Shown: in pieces, positions 1 through 11,424 of the stretch
Layout: each line of letters begins with the position of its first letter
How positions within the stretch are numbered: position 1 is the first letter of the stretch
Assembly (NCBI RefSeq): GCF_027270735.1
Contig: NZ_JAPWIJ010000003.1
Coordinates: 186,001 to 250,000, forward strand
DNA from: Rhodococcus ruber
Lineage (GTDB): Bacteria > Actinomycetota > Actinomycetes > Mycobacteriales > Mycobacteriaceae
Direction: 5' to 3'
Length of the DNA stretch: 64,000 bases
Position numbers and translations under genes: made by a program
Notes under the pieces: generated by a model
Databases searched by the model: none
The model's input: the letters and a program-made list of their open reading frames with translations, nothing else
What the model was told of the DNA's origin: nothing

Positions 1-4
1 CGAC

Positions 5-48
5 GTGAATGGACCACTGCACCGCCGAGACGGCAGTGGTCCATTCAC
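5..48 (-). terminator. Strong hairpin terminator after ftsK
   Basis: A perfect 16-bp inverted repeat (5-20 with 33-48) surrounds a 12-base loop, starting 25 bases past the ftsK stop codon. There is no long T tract, as is common for actinobacterial terminators. It could serve both strands, because the neighbour beyond the window edge is unseen. Confidence 0.8.
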
Positions 49-73
49 ACGGATCGGGAGCGGTGCGGACTCG

Positions 74-2764
74 TCAGAATTCGTCCGATGCCGGCTGCTC
101 GTCCGGATCGCCACCCTTGATCGACCACAGCAGACCGTCGAGCTCATCCGGTTTGACCAGTACTTCGCGAGCCTTCGATCCCTCGCTCGGCCCCACCACT
201 CCGCGGTTCTCCATCAGGTCCATCAGGCGTCCCGCTTTGGCGAAGCCGACGCGTAGCTTGCGCTGCAGCATCGAGGTCGAACCGAACTGGCTGGTCACGA
301 CGAGTTCGACCGCCTGCAACAGCACGTCGAGGTCGTCGCCGATATCGGGGTCGACATCCTTCTTGTCCGAGACCTTCGCGGCGGTGACGGTGTCGTTGTA
401 CTCCGGCTCGGCCTGGTTCTTGGCGAAGTCGACGACCGCTGCGATTTCCTCGTCGGTGATGAACGCACCCTGCAGACGTGTCGGCTTGCCCGCACCCATC
501 GGCAGGAACAGTGCGTCGCCCATACCGATCAGCTTCTCGGCACCCGGTTGATCCAGGATGACCCGGGAGTCCGTCAACGACGATGTCGCGAAGGCAAGAC
601 GCGACGGGACGTTGGTCTTGATCAGGCCGGTCACGACGTCGACCGAGGGTCGCTGAGTGGCGAGCACCAGGTGGATACCGGCGGCGCGGGCCTTCTGCGT
701 GATCCGCACGATCGCTTCCTCGACGTCGCGCGGGGCGGTCATCATCAGGTCGGCGAGCTCGTCGACGATCGCGAGAATGTACGGGTAGGGCCGGTAGACG
801 CGTTCGCTACCCAGCGGTGCGGTGATCTCGCCCGAGCGGACCTTCTTGTTGAAGTCGTCGATGTGCCGGACCTTGTTGATCTGCATGTCCTGGTAGCGCT
901 GCTCCATCTCCTCGACCAGCCAGGCCAGCGCCGCGGCAGCTTTCTTGGGCTGCGTGATGATCGGGGTGATGAGGTGCGGAATGCCCTCGTACGGTGTCAG
1001 CTCGACCATCTTGGGGTCGATCAGAATCATCCGAACCTCGTCCGGCGTCGCCCGCGCGAGCAACGACACCAGCATCGAGTTCACGAAGCTCGACTTACCG
1101 GAACCGGTGGATCCGGCCACCAGCAAGTGAGGCATCTTCGCGAGGTTGGCACTGACGAAGTCGCCCTCGATGTCCTTGCCGAGGCCGATCACCAGTGGAT
1201 GGTGATCCTTACGCGTCGACGGCGCGGTCAGCACATCGGCCAGTCGCACCATCTCACGGTCCGAGTTCGGTACCTCGATACCGACCGCGGACTTGCCGGG
1301 GATCGGTGCGAGCAGACGTACGTTGTCGGTCGCGACCGCGTACGCGATGTTGCGTGCGAGCGCGGTGATCTTCTCGACCTTGACACCGGGACCCAGTTCG
1401 ACCTCGTAGCGCGTGACCGTCGGGCCGCGGGTGAATCCGGTGACCGCGGCGTCGATCTTGAACTGCTCGAGCACCTCCGAGATGGCCTCGATCATGGCGT
1501 CGTTGGCCTGGCTCCGCGTCTTGGGCGGGTCACCGTCGATGAGCAGCGACAACGACGGGAGCGTGTAGTCCCCATCGACGACGCGATCGACGACGATCTT
1601 GTCGTCCTCGGCCGCCTGCTTCGGTTCGGCCGCCTTGACGATGGGCTTGGGCTTCGGCCGCGGGGGCGCGACCGGCTCAGGCGCGGGTGCGGGCGCAGCG
1701 GCAGCGGCGGCAGGCGCGATGACCTCGGTGGCGGCCTCCGGGGCCGGGGTCCTACGGGCACGCGGCGGCTTTGCGACCGGGATGTACTCCTCGGTCGGAT
1801 AGTTGTCGTAGGGGTCTGCGCCACCGTGAACCGGATAGCCGTCGGCATCGAAATTGGAGTCGTAGTCGCCGTAGCCTTCGTCTCCAAATTCGGAACCGAA
1901 GTCGGCTGGGTCGTAGTCCTCGTATTCGTCGCCTCGACTGTCGGTGCCGAACAGCGCACGCATACGGTCCGGTACGTCGCGCACGGTGGTACCGGTGAGC
2001 AACAGCACTCCGAACAGGCCGGCAAGCAGAAGGAGAGGCACTGCCAACCAGACGGTGAGGCCGTCGGCGATCGGTCCGCCAGCCACGTAGCCCACGAACC
2101 CCGCACCCTCGGACCTGCCGGCAGCGTCGGTCGGAGAGCCGGCGGCCATGTGCCACAGGCCGAGGATCGGGAGGCCGAGAAGGATCGAGCCCAGCACCAG
2201 TCGAGGGCGCACCTCGGGGCGGGGTTCGGACCGCATCAGAACGACCGCGATGCCGATACCGAGAACGGGTGCCACATATCCGGCCTCACCGATGACGGCG
2301 CGGATACCCACCTCGATCCATTCACCGACGGGCCCCCCTGCACTGAACCAAACGCTCGCAGCAACGACGACGCTGACGGCGATCAGCCCGAGAGCGATTC
2401 CGTCCCGGCGGTGTCCGTGCTCGATGTCGGCGGCCTTACCGACCGTCCTGGTCGTGGCACCGACACCTCGTGCCGCCATCGACCATGTGGACGCGATACC
2501 GCGGCCGATCGCATCGAGCGCACCGCGTGACTTCTTCTTGGCGGGTGGTCGCCGCGACGCTGTTCCTCTCGCAGGTCCCTTGCCGCGAGACGACGCGCTG
2601 GCCCGAGTGGTCGCCGGGTTGCGCGGCGCGGTGGGCTTCTTCGGCGTCGTGACGGTTCGTGCGGTGCGGCCGGTACCGGACTTACGAGCGGTGCCGGACG
2701 CGCGCGAAGACCCGGATCCGCTGGATCCGGCCCTGGCGGTGGAGGTGCTGGTCTTTCCTGCCAT
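74..2764 (-). CDS. ftsK: DNA translocase FtsK/SpoIIIE
   Basis: Septum-anchored ATPase that pumps chromosomal DNA and helps resolve chromosomes at division. The 896-residue protein starts with a basic Ser/Thr/Ala/Lys-rich region (1-110). Four likely membrane segments follow at about 121-141, 158-178, 189-209 and 232-257, then an acidic and Pro/Ala-rich linker (about 275-385). The motor has Walker A GSTGSGKS at 551-558 and Walker [11 protein letters not shown] near 663-672. The C-terminal winged-helix gamma domain (about 830-880), which reads KOPS-type DNA sites in the family, is present, so the protein looks complete. The ATG lies six bases after a TAGCCT -10 element without a Shine-Dalgarno, suggesting a leaderless message. 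Confidence 0.96.
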   Translation of the reverse strand: MAGKTSTSTARAGSSGSGSSRASGTARKSGTGRTARTVTTPKKPTAPRNPATTRASASSRGKGPARGTASRRPPAKKKSRGALDAIGRGIASTWSMAARGVGATTRTVGKAADIEHGHRRDGIALGLIAVSVVVAASVWFSAGGPVGEWIEVGIRAVIGEAGYVAPVLGIGIAVVLMRSEPRPEVRPRLVLGSILLGLPILGLWHMAAGSPTDAAGRSEGAGFVGYVAGGPIADGLTVWLAVPLLLLAGLFGVLLLTGTTVRDVPDRMRALFGTDSRGDEYEDYDPADFGSEFGDEGYGDYDSNFDADGYPVHGGADPYDNYPTEEYIPVAKPPRARRTPAPEAATEVIAPAAAAAAPAPAPEPVAPPRPKPKPIVKAAEPKQAAEDDKIVVDRVVDGDYTLPSLSLLIDGDPPKTRSQANDAMIEAISEVLEQFKIDAAVTGFTRGPTVTRYEVELGPGVKVEKITALARNIAYAVATDNVRLLAPIPGKSAVGIEVPNSDREMVRLADVLTAPSTRKDHHPLVIGLGKDIEGDFVSANLAKMPHLLVAGSTGSGKSSFVNSMLVSLLARATPDEVRMILIDPKMVELTPYEGIPHLITPIITQPKKAAAALAWLVEEMEQRYQDMQINKVRHIDDFNKKVRSGEITAPLGSERVYRPYPYILAIVDELADLMMTAPRDVEEAIVRITQKARAAGIHLVLATQRPSVDVVTGLIKTNVPSRLAFATSSLTDSRVILDQPGAEKLIGMGDALFLPMGAGKPTRLQGAFITDEEIAAVVDFAKNQAEPEYNDTVTAAKVSDKKDVDPDIGDDLDVLLQAVELVVTSQFGSTSMLQRKLRVGFAKAGRLMDLMENRGVVGPSEGSKAREVLVKPDELDGLLWSIKGGDPDEQPASDEF

Positions 2765-2770
2765 GCACCC

Positions 2771-2776
2771 AGGCTA
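2771..2776 (-). promoter_or_regulatory. Putative -10 element of ftsK (leaderless)
   Basis: TAGCCT on the minus strand lies six bases before the ftsK ATG and fits TANNNT. No Shine-Dalgarno is visible, and no clear -35 box was found. Confidence 0.5.
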
Positions 2777-2834
2777 GTCGCAACAGCCCCGTCGAAACCA
2801 TCCGCAACACCAGTAACAGCGGACAACATGTGCG

Positions 2835-3458
2835 TCAGAAGCTCAGATCGAGCGCCTTCACGGCAGCGACGTCGCCCGCCGAACCCTCGAACTCGACCTC
2901 GAGCTGGTCTCGGCCGAACGCGTAGAGAAGGAGTTCGGACGGCTCCCCCACCACCGTCACACCCGCACCGGAGCCACCCTTGAACGTGGCTGCACGGCCG
3001 TCCGGGGTACGAACGTGCACCGGAACCGGTGCGGAGCGGTGGCCGGCGCGCCCGATGAATCGAACCTGCGGCCACAGCCGCTTCTCCACCGCAACCGGTA
3101 GAACTCGTCGCGTCCAACTCCCGGTCGCACGGCGCAGATCCTCGTGGTGGACGAACATCTCGCCGAGGTTGATCAGCGGGTCCAGGAGAGCGAACGGCGA
3201 CCACATCGGCGGTCCTGTGCGAACGTCCTCGACCACGGCTGCGAACGGTCGATTCGCGACGGACCGTTGAACCCGCTCGGTGTATCCGGCGAGCGGCGGT
3301 AGGAGGATGCCCGGCGACGCATCGAGCCGTCGCTCGCGGACGACGAGGTGCGCGGCCAGATCGGCGGCAGTCCATTCACCGCACAGCGTCGGCGCATCGG
3401 GACCGACGTCGAGAAGGGTCCGAACAAGTTGGGAACGTTCATCCTGGGCAAGGCTCAC
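2835..3458 (-). CDS. TIGR03085-family metal-binding protein (DinB/maleylpyruvate isomerase-like)
   Basis: A protein of 207 residues with the N-terminal helical domain of the mycothiol-dependent maleylpyruvate isomerase/DinB superfamily. The recognisable segments are TLCGEWTAADLAAHLV near the start and MFVHHEDLRRA in the middle, whose histidines and acidic residues would bind metal. The substrate is unknown. The GTG at 3458 was chosen because a GGAGA ribosome site precedes it; the open frame continues upstream but would run into the divergent permease gene. It lies upstream of ftsK on the same strand with a 70-base gap. The two genes start divergently about 80 bases apart. Confidence 0.8.
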   Translation of the reverse strand: MSLAQDERSQLVRTLLDVGPDAPTLCGEWTAADLAAHLVVRERRLDASPGILLPPLAGYTERVQRSVANRPFAAVVEDVRTGPPMWSPFALLDPLINLGEMFVHHEDLRRATGSWTRRVLPVAVEKRLWPQVRFIGRAGHRSAPVPVHVRTPDGRAATFKGGSGAGVTVVGEPSELLLYAFGRDQLEVEFEGSAGDVAAVKALDLSF

Positions 3459-3524
3459 GCTCTCCAGGCTACGGCCAGACGGAACCAGCGGCATCCTGCC
3501 GCGGGATCCCATCCTTTGTCTGGG

Positions 3525-3530
3525 TAACCT
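3525..3530 (+). promoter_or_regulatory. Putative -10 element of the TSUP permease (leaderless)
   Basis: TAACCT lies seven bases before the GTG at 3538 and fits TANNNT. No Shine-Dalgarno is present, which suits a transcript starting at the initiation codon. Confidence 0.5.
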
Positions 3531-3537
3531 CCCAACA

Positions 3538-4317
3538 GTGCCGGTATCGGAAATTGTCGTCATCTTGCTCGCCGGCCTCGGTGCCGGTGCCATCAACGCC
3601 GTCGTCGGCTCCGGAACGTTGATCACGTTTCCGACGCTTGTCGCGTTCGGATATCCCCCGGTGGTCGCCACGATGTCCAACGCAATCGGACTGGTGGCGG
3701 GAAGCGTCTCGGGCACGTGGGGGTATCGCCGAGAACTACGCGGACAGTGGCATCGACTGCGGTGGCAGTTGCCCGCATCCTTCGTCGGAGCGCTGGGTGG
3801 AGCATGGCTGCTGCTGCACCTACCGGAAAAAGTATTCGCCTCGGTGGTTCCGGTATTGCTCATCGGTGCTTTGATTCTCGTTGTCGCACAACCGAAAATC
3901 CAAGCCTGGGCCAAACGGCGGTCGGAAGCGGCGGGCAAGGCGGCGAACCAGATCGGTCGAGGCCGAATGGCGCTGGTCACCATCGGCACTCTGCTGGTCG
4001 GCATCTACGGCGGCTACTTCACTGCGGCACAGGGAATACTGCTCATCGGTGTGATGGGAGCCCTGTTACCCGAGACGATGCAACGGATGAATGCAGCCAA
4101 GAACTTGCTGTCGCTCGTGGTGAATGTCGTTGCAGCAGTAGCTTTCACGATCTTTCGATTCGACGACATCAGTTGGCAGGCCGCCGGTCTGATCGCCGTC
4201 GGATCCCTGATCGGTGGCACCGTCGGAGCCCGGTACGGCCGCCGGCTGTCGCCGGCGGCCCTACGCGGTGCCATCGTCGTCCTCGGCCTCATCGGCCTCT
4301 GGCGACTGCTCGTCTGA
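3538..4317 (+). CDS. TSUP (TauE/SafE) family membrane permease
   Basis: A 259-residue polytopic membrane protein of the sulfite exporter TauE/SafE superfamily, which moves sulfur-containing organic or inorganic anions. Two related halves are visible: GLGAGAINAVVGSGTLITFP near the N-terminus, and GGYFTAAQGILLIGVMGAL followed by MNAAKNLLSLVVN in the second half. Seven to eight hydrophobic segments are expected. The start is the GTG right after the TAACCT element; upstream in-frame codons overlap the divergent gene and read as low-complexity sequence. It converges on rnj with three bases between stop codons. The substrate cannot be told from sequence. Confidence 0.87.
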   Translation: MPVSEIVVILLAGLGAGAINAVVGSGTLITFPTLVAFGYPPVVATMSNAIGLVAGSVSGTWGYRRELRGQWHRLRWQLPASFVGALGGAWLLLHLPEKVFASVVPVLLIGALILVVAQPKIQAWAKRRSEAAGKAANQIGRGRMALVTIGTLLVGIYGGYFTAAQGILLIGVMGALLPETMQRMNAAKNLLSLVVNVVAAVAFTIFRFDDISWQAAGLIAVGSLIGGTVGARYGRRLSPAALRGAIVVLGLIGLWRLLV

Positions 4318-4320
4318 ACT

Positions 4321-7100
<2,780 letters not shown>

Positions 7101-7124
7101 CCCGGTGCTTTGCCCACTCTCGCG

Positions 7125-7158
7125 CAGCGGGACTCCCCGCTGACACCCGGCCGGGTGT
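7125..7158 (-). terminator. Tandem hairpins between thyX and dapA
   Basis: Two inverted repeats lie downstream of the thyX stop: an exact 16-bp palindrome at 7143-7158 (ACACCCGG/CCGGGTGT) and a 7-bp stem at 7125-7131/7136-7142 with a 4-base loop. They are placed to end thyX transcription before the dapA promoter. The gapless palindrome could instead be a protein site. Confidence 0.5.
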
Positions 7159-7189
7159 ACCCGGTTCCGACCCGATCCGAACCTTGCCG

Positions 7190-7969
7190 CTACACCTCGG
7201 TCACGAACGGGCTGCGGGCCACTTCCGTACCGTCCGGCAACGTCGAGATCTCGAAGTCACCGAACACGTCCGGAGCCACAGACACGAGCTTACGCAGACA
7301 TTCGACGGCGACGCGGCGAATTTCGACGTCCGCATGCTCCGAGGCACGCATCGACACGAAATGACGCCATGCGCGGTAGTTCCCGCTCACCACCACGCGT
7401 GTCTCGGTCGCGTTCGGCAGTACCGATCTCGCTGCCTGCCGCGCCTGCTTGCCGCGCAACGCGGCATTGGTGACCGACTCCAACTTGCCCTCGAGGGCAC
7501 CGAGCAGCTCGGTGTACGCCGCGCGACTGGCCTCCGTCGCGGACGCGAACAATGCTTCGAGCTCGGGGTCCCCCTCGATCGCAGGCGGCAGAACGACATT
7601 GGCGTCGTGCTCGGGAACGAAACGCTGCGAGAGCTGAGAGTAGGAGAAATGCCGGTGGCGAATCAGCTCGTGCGTGCACGACCGGGAGATACCGGTGATG
7701 TAGAAGCTCACACTCGCGTGCTCGAGCACCGAGAGGTGCCCGACGTCGAGCAGATGGCGCAGGTACGACGCATTGGTGGCAGTCCGGGGATTGGGTTTGG
7801 ACCAACTCTGGTAGCACGCACGCCCGGCGAACTCGACCAAAGCCTGTCCGCCGTCGGCGTCGGTGTCCCACGGGATGTCGGCCGGCGGTACGAATTCGGT
7901 CCGAGCAACGAGTTGCACTTTCAGCGCGACCGTTCGGGGCACCGCTCTACGTTCGATTTCTGATGACAC
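7190..7969 (-). CDS. thyX: Flavin-dependent thymidylate synthase
   Basis: Makes dTMP from dUMP using methylenetetrahydrofolate, FAD and NADPH. The signature [13 protein letters not shown] is at 104-116, and [10 protein letters not shown] and the C-terminal NYRAWRHF segment match actinobacterial ThyX. At 259 residues it is slightly longer than the M. tuberculosis protein (250). The GTG start follows TAGTGT by six bases, again a leaderless arrangement. It is divergent from a small regulator-like gene, and a TGACGTCA site lies upstream of its promoter. The gene order thyX-dapA-rnj is conserved in mycobacteria. Confidence 0.96.
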   Translation of the reverse strand: MSSEIERRAVPRTVALKVQLVARTEFVPPADIPWDTDADGGQALVEFAGRACYQSWSKPNPRTATNASYLRHLLDVGHLSVLEHASVSFYITGISRSCTHELIRHRHFSYSQLSQRFVPEHDANVVLPPAIEGDPELEALFASATEASRAAYTELLGALEGKLESVTNAALRGKQARQAARSVLPNATETRVVVSGNYRAWRHFVSMRASEHADVEIRRVAVECLRKLVSVAPDVFGDFEISTLPDGTEVARSPFVTEV

Positions 7970-7975
7970 CGCACA

Positions 7976-7981
7976 ACACTA
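7976..7981 (-). promoter_or_regulatory. Putative -10 element of thyX (leaderless)
   Basis: TAGTGT on the minus strand, six bases before the thyX GTG. The TGACGTCA copy at 8010-8017 would sit just upstream of the matching -35 region. Confidence 0.5.
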
Positions 7982-8009
7982 AGTGTGGACCACCGCATTC
8001 GGCGACGCG

Positions 8010-8083
8010 TGACGTCATCATGGCTCGGACGACGCCACAGCAACGCCTTGACTGACGTCATTAATGACGTCACACTGGCGTCA
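8010..8083. promoter_or_regulatory. TGACGTCA operator cluster in the thyX/RHH-like gene intergenic region
   Basis: Three exact copies of the palindrome TGACGTCA (8010-8017, 8053-8060, 8065-8072) and a one-mismatch copy TGGCGTCA (8076-8083) lie in 74 bases. The middle pair forms a perfect 20-bp palindrome, TGACGTCATTAATGACGTCA (8053-8072). It sits in the spacer between a TTGACT -35 (8048-8053) and a weak CACACT -10 (8071-8076), 17 bp apart, and the last copy touches the ATG. That layout fits a repressor operator, most simply for the product of the gene it precedes. Confidence 0.7.
8048..8076 (+). promoter_or_regulatory. Putative promoter of the RHH-like gene
   Basis: TTGACT (8048-8053), a 17-bp spacer and CACACT (8071-8076, matching only the A and T of TANNNT) place the transcription start close to the ATG at 8083. 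No Shine-Dalgarno is present, so translation may be leaderless. Confidence 0.45.
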
Positions 8084-8556
8084 TGGAACTGGACAGGTAC
8101 ACCGAGTCACTACGCACCGATCTTCTTGCGGCTGCGGCCCTGGGAGACGAGCACACCCGGCAGACGGCAGAGGCCCTCGGAAAGACCGCGGAGGCCTCGG
8201 CCAGATTGATGTTGCTGACCGCGCTGTCGGATTTCGCGGCCGAGGTGTCGAACGAATTGGACGGTCACACCGTCACTGTCCGCCTCGACGGCCCCACGGC
8301 GCACGCCGATGTACGACGCGACATCCCGATTGTGGACACGGGCGTGACCGACGCACCCGAAGCCGAGGACTACCCGACGATGGACGACGTCTCCGGCGAA
8401 GTCCGACGAGTGACGCTCCGGCTGGTCGAACAGATCAAGGAACGTGCCGAGGATGCCGCCAACAACAGCGGTGTATCTCTCAATTCGTGGTTGTCACAAG
8501 CGGTTCAGGGCGCTCTGCGTGATCAGATGCGTAAGGATCGCGGCTGGAACAATTAG
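8083..8556 (+). CDS. Small protein with C-terminal ribbon-helix-helix-like segment (HicB/antitoxin-like), probable autoregulator
   Basis: A 157-residue protein. The N-terminal 65 residues are helical and Ala-rich, with a short acidic stretch around 85-105. Residues about 110-145 read RRVTLRLVEQIKERAEDA followed by NNSGVSLNSWLSQAVQGAL, the strand-helix-helix pattern of Arc/HicB-type DNA-binding domains. I cannot assign a target beyond its own promoter. The promoter carries TGACGTCA repeats phased 11-12 bp apart, suited to cooperative RHH dimers. No toxin-like partner adjoins it: thyX is divergent and zwf converges five bases away. It could be an orphan antitoxin or a stand-alone regulator. Confidence 0.7.
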   Translation: MELDRYTESLRTDLLAAAALGDEHTRQTAEALGKTAEASARLMLLTALSDFAAEVSNELDGHTVTVRLDGPTAHADVRRDIPIVDTGVTDAPEAEDYPTMDDVSGEVRRVTLRLVEQIKERAEDAANNSGVSLNSWLSQAVQGALRDQMRKDRGWNN

Positions 8557-8561
8557 GGGCG

Positions 8562-10016
8562 CTACTTCTTCTCGCGCCACTCCCGCTCGAACGGGAGCCT
8601 CCAGGCGTGTGGCGCGATGAGTTGATGAATTGCGTTGGGACCCCAGGATCCCGGTGAGTACAGGCGCACCGGAGGCGGATCTGCCAGCAACGGCTCCGAT
8701 ACCTGCCACAGCCGTTCGATGCCCTCGGCAGTGGTGAAGAGCGTGTGGTCGCCGTACATGGCGTCGAGAATCAACCGCTCATAGGCCTCGAGTACGTCGC
8801 CTGCGCGTTCGGTTTCGTGAATGGCGAACTGCATGCTGAGTTTGTCCAGGCGCATCCCGGGCCCGGGCCGCTTGCCGTAGAACGACAACGAGACCTTGGA
8901 TGCGTCGGCCAGGTCGAAGGTCAGATGATCCGGGCCTTGAGCGCCGACCCCGGAACCGGCAGGGAACATGCTCTTCGGTGGCTCTCGGAACGCTATCGAG
9001 ATGATGCGTTGGCCTTCGGCGAGACGTTTCCCGCTACGGAGGTAGAACGGCACACCGGCCCAGCGCCAGTTGTCGATTTCGCATTTGAGAGCCACGAAGG
9101 TGTCGGTGTCGGAATCGGGCGCCACTCCTTCCTCCGATCGATATCCCGTGTACTGCCCTCGCACAACGTTTTTCGGTTCCAGCGGCACCATGGACCGGAA
9201 AACCTTGTTCTTCTCTTCACTGATCGCGCGGGGCTCGAGTGCCGTCGGCGGTTCCATCGCCATGAAGGCCAGCACCTGGAACAGATGAGTGACCACCATG
9301 TCCTTGTACGCGCCGGTGGACTCGTAGAACCCTGCGCGACCGTCGAGGGCGAGCTTCTCCGGTATGTCGATCTGCACGTGATCGATGAAGTTGCGGTTCC
9401 AGATCGGCTCGAACAAGCCGTTGGCGAAACGAAACGCCAGGATGTTCTGCGCCGGTTCCTTCCCGAGAAAATGATCGATCCGGAAGATCTGGTCCTCGTC
9501 GAACGTTTCGTGCACCCGTGCATTCAAGGCGATCGCGCTCTCGCGGTCGGTGCCGAACGGCTTCTCCATGATGATCCGGGAACGCTTCACCAGATCGGCC
9601 GATGCGAGCGTATCCACCACTGCAAGTGCAGCTCTCGGCGGAACGGAGAGGTAGTGCAGTCGTTTGGCGCTTCCTCCGAGTTCGATCTCGGCCTCGGCCA
9701 CGGCCTCCCCCAGCGCCGCCGGTCCTGCCTTCTGCGACACGTAGGTCAGTCGCGAGGCGAAACGACTCCATTGCTCTTCTCCGACTTTGCGACTCGAGTA
9801 GGTGTTGATCGATTCGCGAGCGAGAGCACGGAATTCGTCGGTCGACATCTCTTCGAGCGATGTGCCGACGACGCGGATGTTCGGCGCGAGATCGGACAGT
9901 GCCAGGTGCATCATTCCGGACAGGAGTTTTCGTTTGGCCAGGTCTCCTGTCGCCCCGAACAGCACGACGACCTGGGGTGGAAGTTCGGAGGCGGTATCTG
10001 TGCGGCGCGAAGTCAC
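8562..10016 (-). CDS. zwf: Glucose-6-phosphate 1-dehydrogenase
   Basis: First step of the oxidative pentose phosphate pathway, making NADPH. The 484-residue protein has the nucleotide-binding loop [10 protein letters not shown] at 21-30, [11 protein letters not shown] from 151, and the catalytic site RIDHFLGKE at 179-187, so it is intact. The neighbours expected of the main actinobacterial pentose cluster (tkt, tal, opcA, pgl) are missing. It therefore resembles the stand-alone zwf paralogue, like zwf1 of M. tuberculosis. The GTG at 10016 was chosen by homology; no good Shine-Dalgarno precedes it, and another in-frame GTG at 10052 is possible. It follows the glycosylase gene by 47 bases. Confidence 0.9.
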   Translation of the reverse strand: MTSRRTDTASELPPQVVVLFGATGDLAKRKLLSGMMHLALSDLAPNIRVVGTSLEEMSTDEFRALARESINTYSSRKVGEEQWSRFASRLTYVSQKAGPAALGEAVAEAEIELGGSAKRLHYLSVPPRAALAVVDTLASADLVKRSRIIMEKPFGTDRESAIALNARVHETFDEDQIFRIDHFLGKEPAQNILAFRFANGLFEPIWNRNFIDHVQIDIPEKLALDGRAGFYESTGAYKDMVVTHLFQVLAFMAMEPPTALEPRAISEEKNKVFRSMVPLEPKNVVRGQYTGYRSEEGVAPDSDTDTFVALKCEIDNWRWAGVPFYLRSGKRLAEGQRIISIAFREPPKSMFPAGSGVGAQGPDHLTFDLADASKVSLSFYGKRPGPGMRLDKLSMQFAIHETERAGDVLEAYERLILDAMYGDHTLFTTAEGIERLWQVSEPLLADPPPVRLYSPGSWGPNAIHQLIAPHAWRLPFEREWREKK

Positions 10017-10063
10017 AGTGGAAATAGTGGCACCGATTCCACCGGCGTGCACTTCGGCAGAAT

Positions 10064-11272
10064 TCAGCGCAACGCTGCCACGAGGTCGCCGCGCTCCCCC
10101 ACCACCACACGTTCGAGTTCGAGCCAGTCGGCCATCTCCCGGAGAACGTCCCGCAGTCGTGGAGCAATGTCGCGGGCGTCGCGGTCCCCCTCGACGTAGG
10201 CCGCGATGACATGCAGTTCGGATTGCGCCCGCACGGCCTTGAGATCGACACGTGCCACCAAGTGGCCGTCGAGCAAGAAGGGAAAGACGTAGTAACCGTG
10301 AATCCGCTTGTGCTGCGGGGTGTAGATCTCGATGCGGTAATGGAACCCGAAGATTCGCTCCACCCGCGGCCGGAAGAAAATCATCGGATCGAACGGGCAC
10401 AGCAGGGCGGCCGCGGTTGCGGTTCGCGGTGTTCTGGCATCTCGATGGACGTAGGCCGGCGCATTCCATCCTCGGACCGACACCTGCTCGAGAACACCGT
10501 CCTCGACCAGGTCGGCGATCGCGGCCTTGGACTGCTTCTGGGAGAGCCGATAGTAATCGCGCAGGTCCGGCTCGGTACCGATTCCCAGTGCGCGAGAGGA
10601 CTTTTCGATCAGCGCCCGCACCGCATCGGATTCTTCGACACGCCTGTGCAGCACGGGTTCGGGAAGCACCCGTTCGCTGAGTTCGTACTGCCGAACGAAC
10701 CCGGACCGCGCCGGCACGCTCACCACGCCGGCAGCGAAGAGTTGCTCGCAGACGACCTTGACGTCGCTTCGATCCCACCAGGGACCTTTGCGCCCGGGTT
10801 TGTCGACGTCCAGATGCTTCTCGATCTCACCCGCACTGGCCGCGCCGTGCTCTCCGATCACGGCGAGAACATCGTCCACCAATGTCGGTTGACGGTCGAG
10901 AATGCGGGCCGCTCCACCCCATCGACCGTGTCGATACAACTCCATGCGCCAGCGCATCAGCGGCCAGTCCTCCACCGGCAGCAACGCTGCCTCGTGCGCC
11001 CAGTACTCGACCAACCGCCTGGGGCGTCGAGTGGTGTCGGTCCACGCGGCGTCGTCGACGACTTTCCTGTCGTAGGCACCGACACGGCTGAACACCGGCG
11101 CGTAGTGTGCGCGCACCACCACCGACACCGAGTCGATCTGCAACAACCCAGTGGTGTCGATCGCGGCGTGCACCGCCGCTCGGCCGGCCGGGGCGCTCCT
11201 TGTACGACGCGAAGCCAGACCTTGTGCGGCCAAAGCAGTGCGTCGCGCCATGGCAGCACTCATGTCTCGCAT
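10064..11272 (-). CDS. YcaQ/AlkZ-type winged-helix DNA glycosylase
   Basis: A 402-residue member of the HTH_42 family, whose studied members (E. coli YcaQ, Streptomyces AlkZ) remove alkylated or cross-linked bases. The catalytic Gln-X-Asp motif is visible as [10 protein letters not shown] around residues 43-52. Tandem winged-helix regions follow, and the core ends in [28 protein letters not shown]. The role would be repair of bulky adducts or interstrand cross-links. The ATG at 11272 has a GGTGG-like site; a second ATG nine bases downstream is also plausible. It precedes zwf on the same strand. Confidence 0.88.
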   Translation of the reverse strand: MRDMSAAMARRTALAAQGLASRRTRSAPAGRAAVHAAIDTTGLLQIDSVSVVVRAHYAPVFSRVGAYDRKVVDDAAWTDTTRRPRRLVEYWAHEAALLPVEDWPLMRWRMELYRHGRWGGAARILDRQPTLVDDVLAVIGEHGAASAGEIEKHLDVDKPGRKGPWWDRSDVKVVCEQLFAAGVVSVPARSGFVRQYELSERVLPEPVLHRRVEESDAVRALIEKSSRALGIGTEPDLRDYYRLSQKQSKAAIADLVEDGVLEQVSVRGWNAPAYVHRDARTPRTATAAALLCPFDPMIFFRPRVERIFGFHYRIEIYTPQHKRIHGYYVFPFLLDGHLVARVDLKAVRAQSELHVIAAYVEGDRDARDIAPRLRDVLREMADWLELERVVVGERGDLVAALR

Positions 11273-11307
11273 CGGACCACCCTGTCACGCCCCACCGACA
11301 CGGCGGT

Positions 11308-11424
11308 TCAGGTGCTGAAGAGATTCTTTGCTTTGAGGATCAGCTCGTACAGTCCGTAGGCGAACGGCACGGACACCCACAGCCATGCGATCACCATTGT
11401 TCCCTGCATTCGCGCCGTGGTCAT
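11308..11424 (-). CDS. Small membrane subunit of MFS transporter (38 residues)
   Basis: A tiny gene that follows the MFS carrier directly: its ATG overlaps the carrier's TGA stop in an ATGA, so the two are translationally coupled. The protein has one hydrophobic stretch (about 10-30, GTMVIAWLWVSVPFAYGLYE) and a short basic end. Small single-span proteins of this kind are known partners of OFA-type MFS carriers and are labelled MFS transporter small subunit in genome annotation. Its function is untested as far as I know. It is short enough to be missed by automatic gene calling. Confidence 0.8.
   Translation of the reverse strand: MTTARMQGTMVIAWLWVSVPFAYGLYELILKAKNLFST

Noticed and set aside
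548-2530. A 660-codon open frame on the plus strand opposite ftsK
   Set aside because: Its translation is Arg/Asp/His-rich low complexity with no recognisable family, and it is fully antisense to a clear FtsK. High GC content keeps such antisense frames open.
3459-4004. N-terminal extension of the TIGR03085 gene by 182 codons
   Set aside because: The added residues overlap the divergent TSUP permease, look like antisense sequence, and the GTG at 3458 has its own ribosome site.
8053-8072. Reading TGACGTCA as a eukaryotic-type CRE/ATF site
   Set aside because: The sequence is identical but the context is a bacterial promoter; a repressor operator is the sensible reading.
8083-8556. A toxin-antitoxin pair around the RHH-like gene
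   Set aside because: No toxin-sized gene lies beside it: thyX is divergent and zwf converges within five bases.
10017-10778. Extension of zwf by 254 codons upstream
   Set aside because: It would lie inside the YcaQ-type gene in another frame and is Arg-rich without similarity; the G6PD N-terminus begins normally near 10016.
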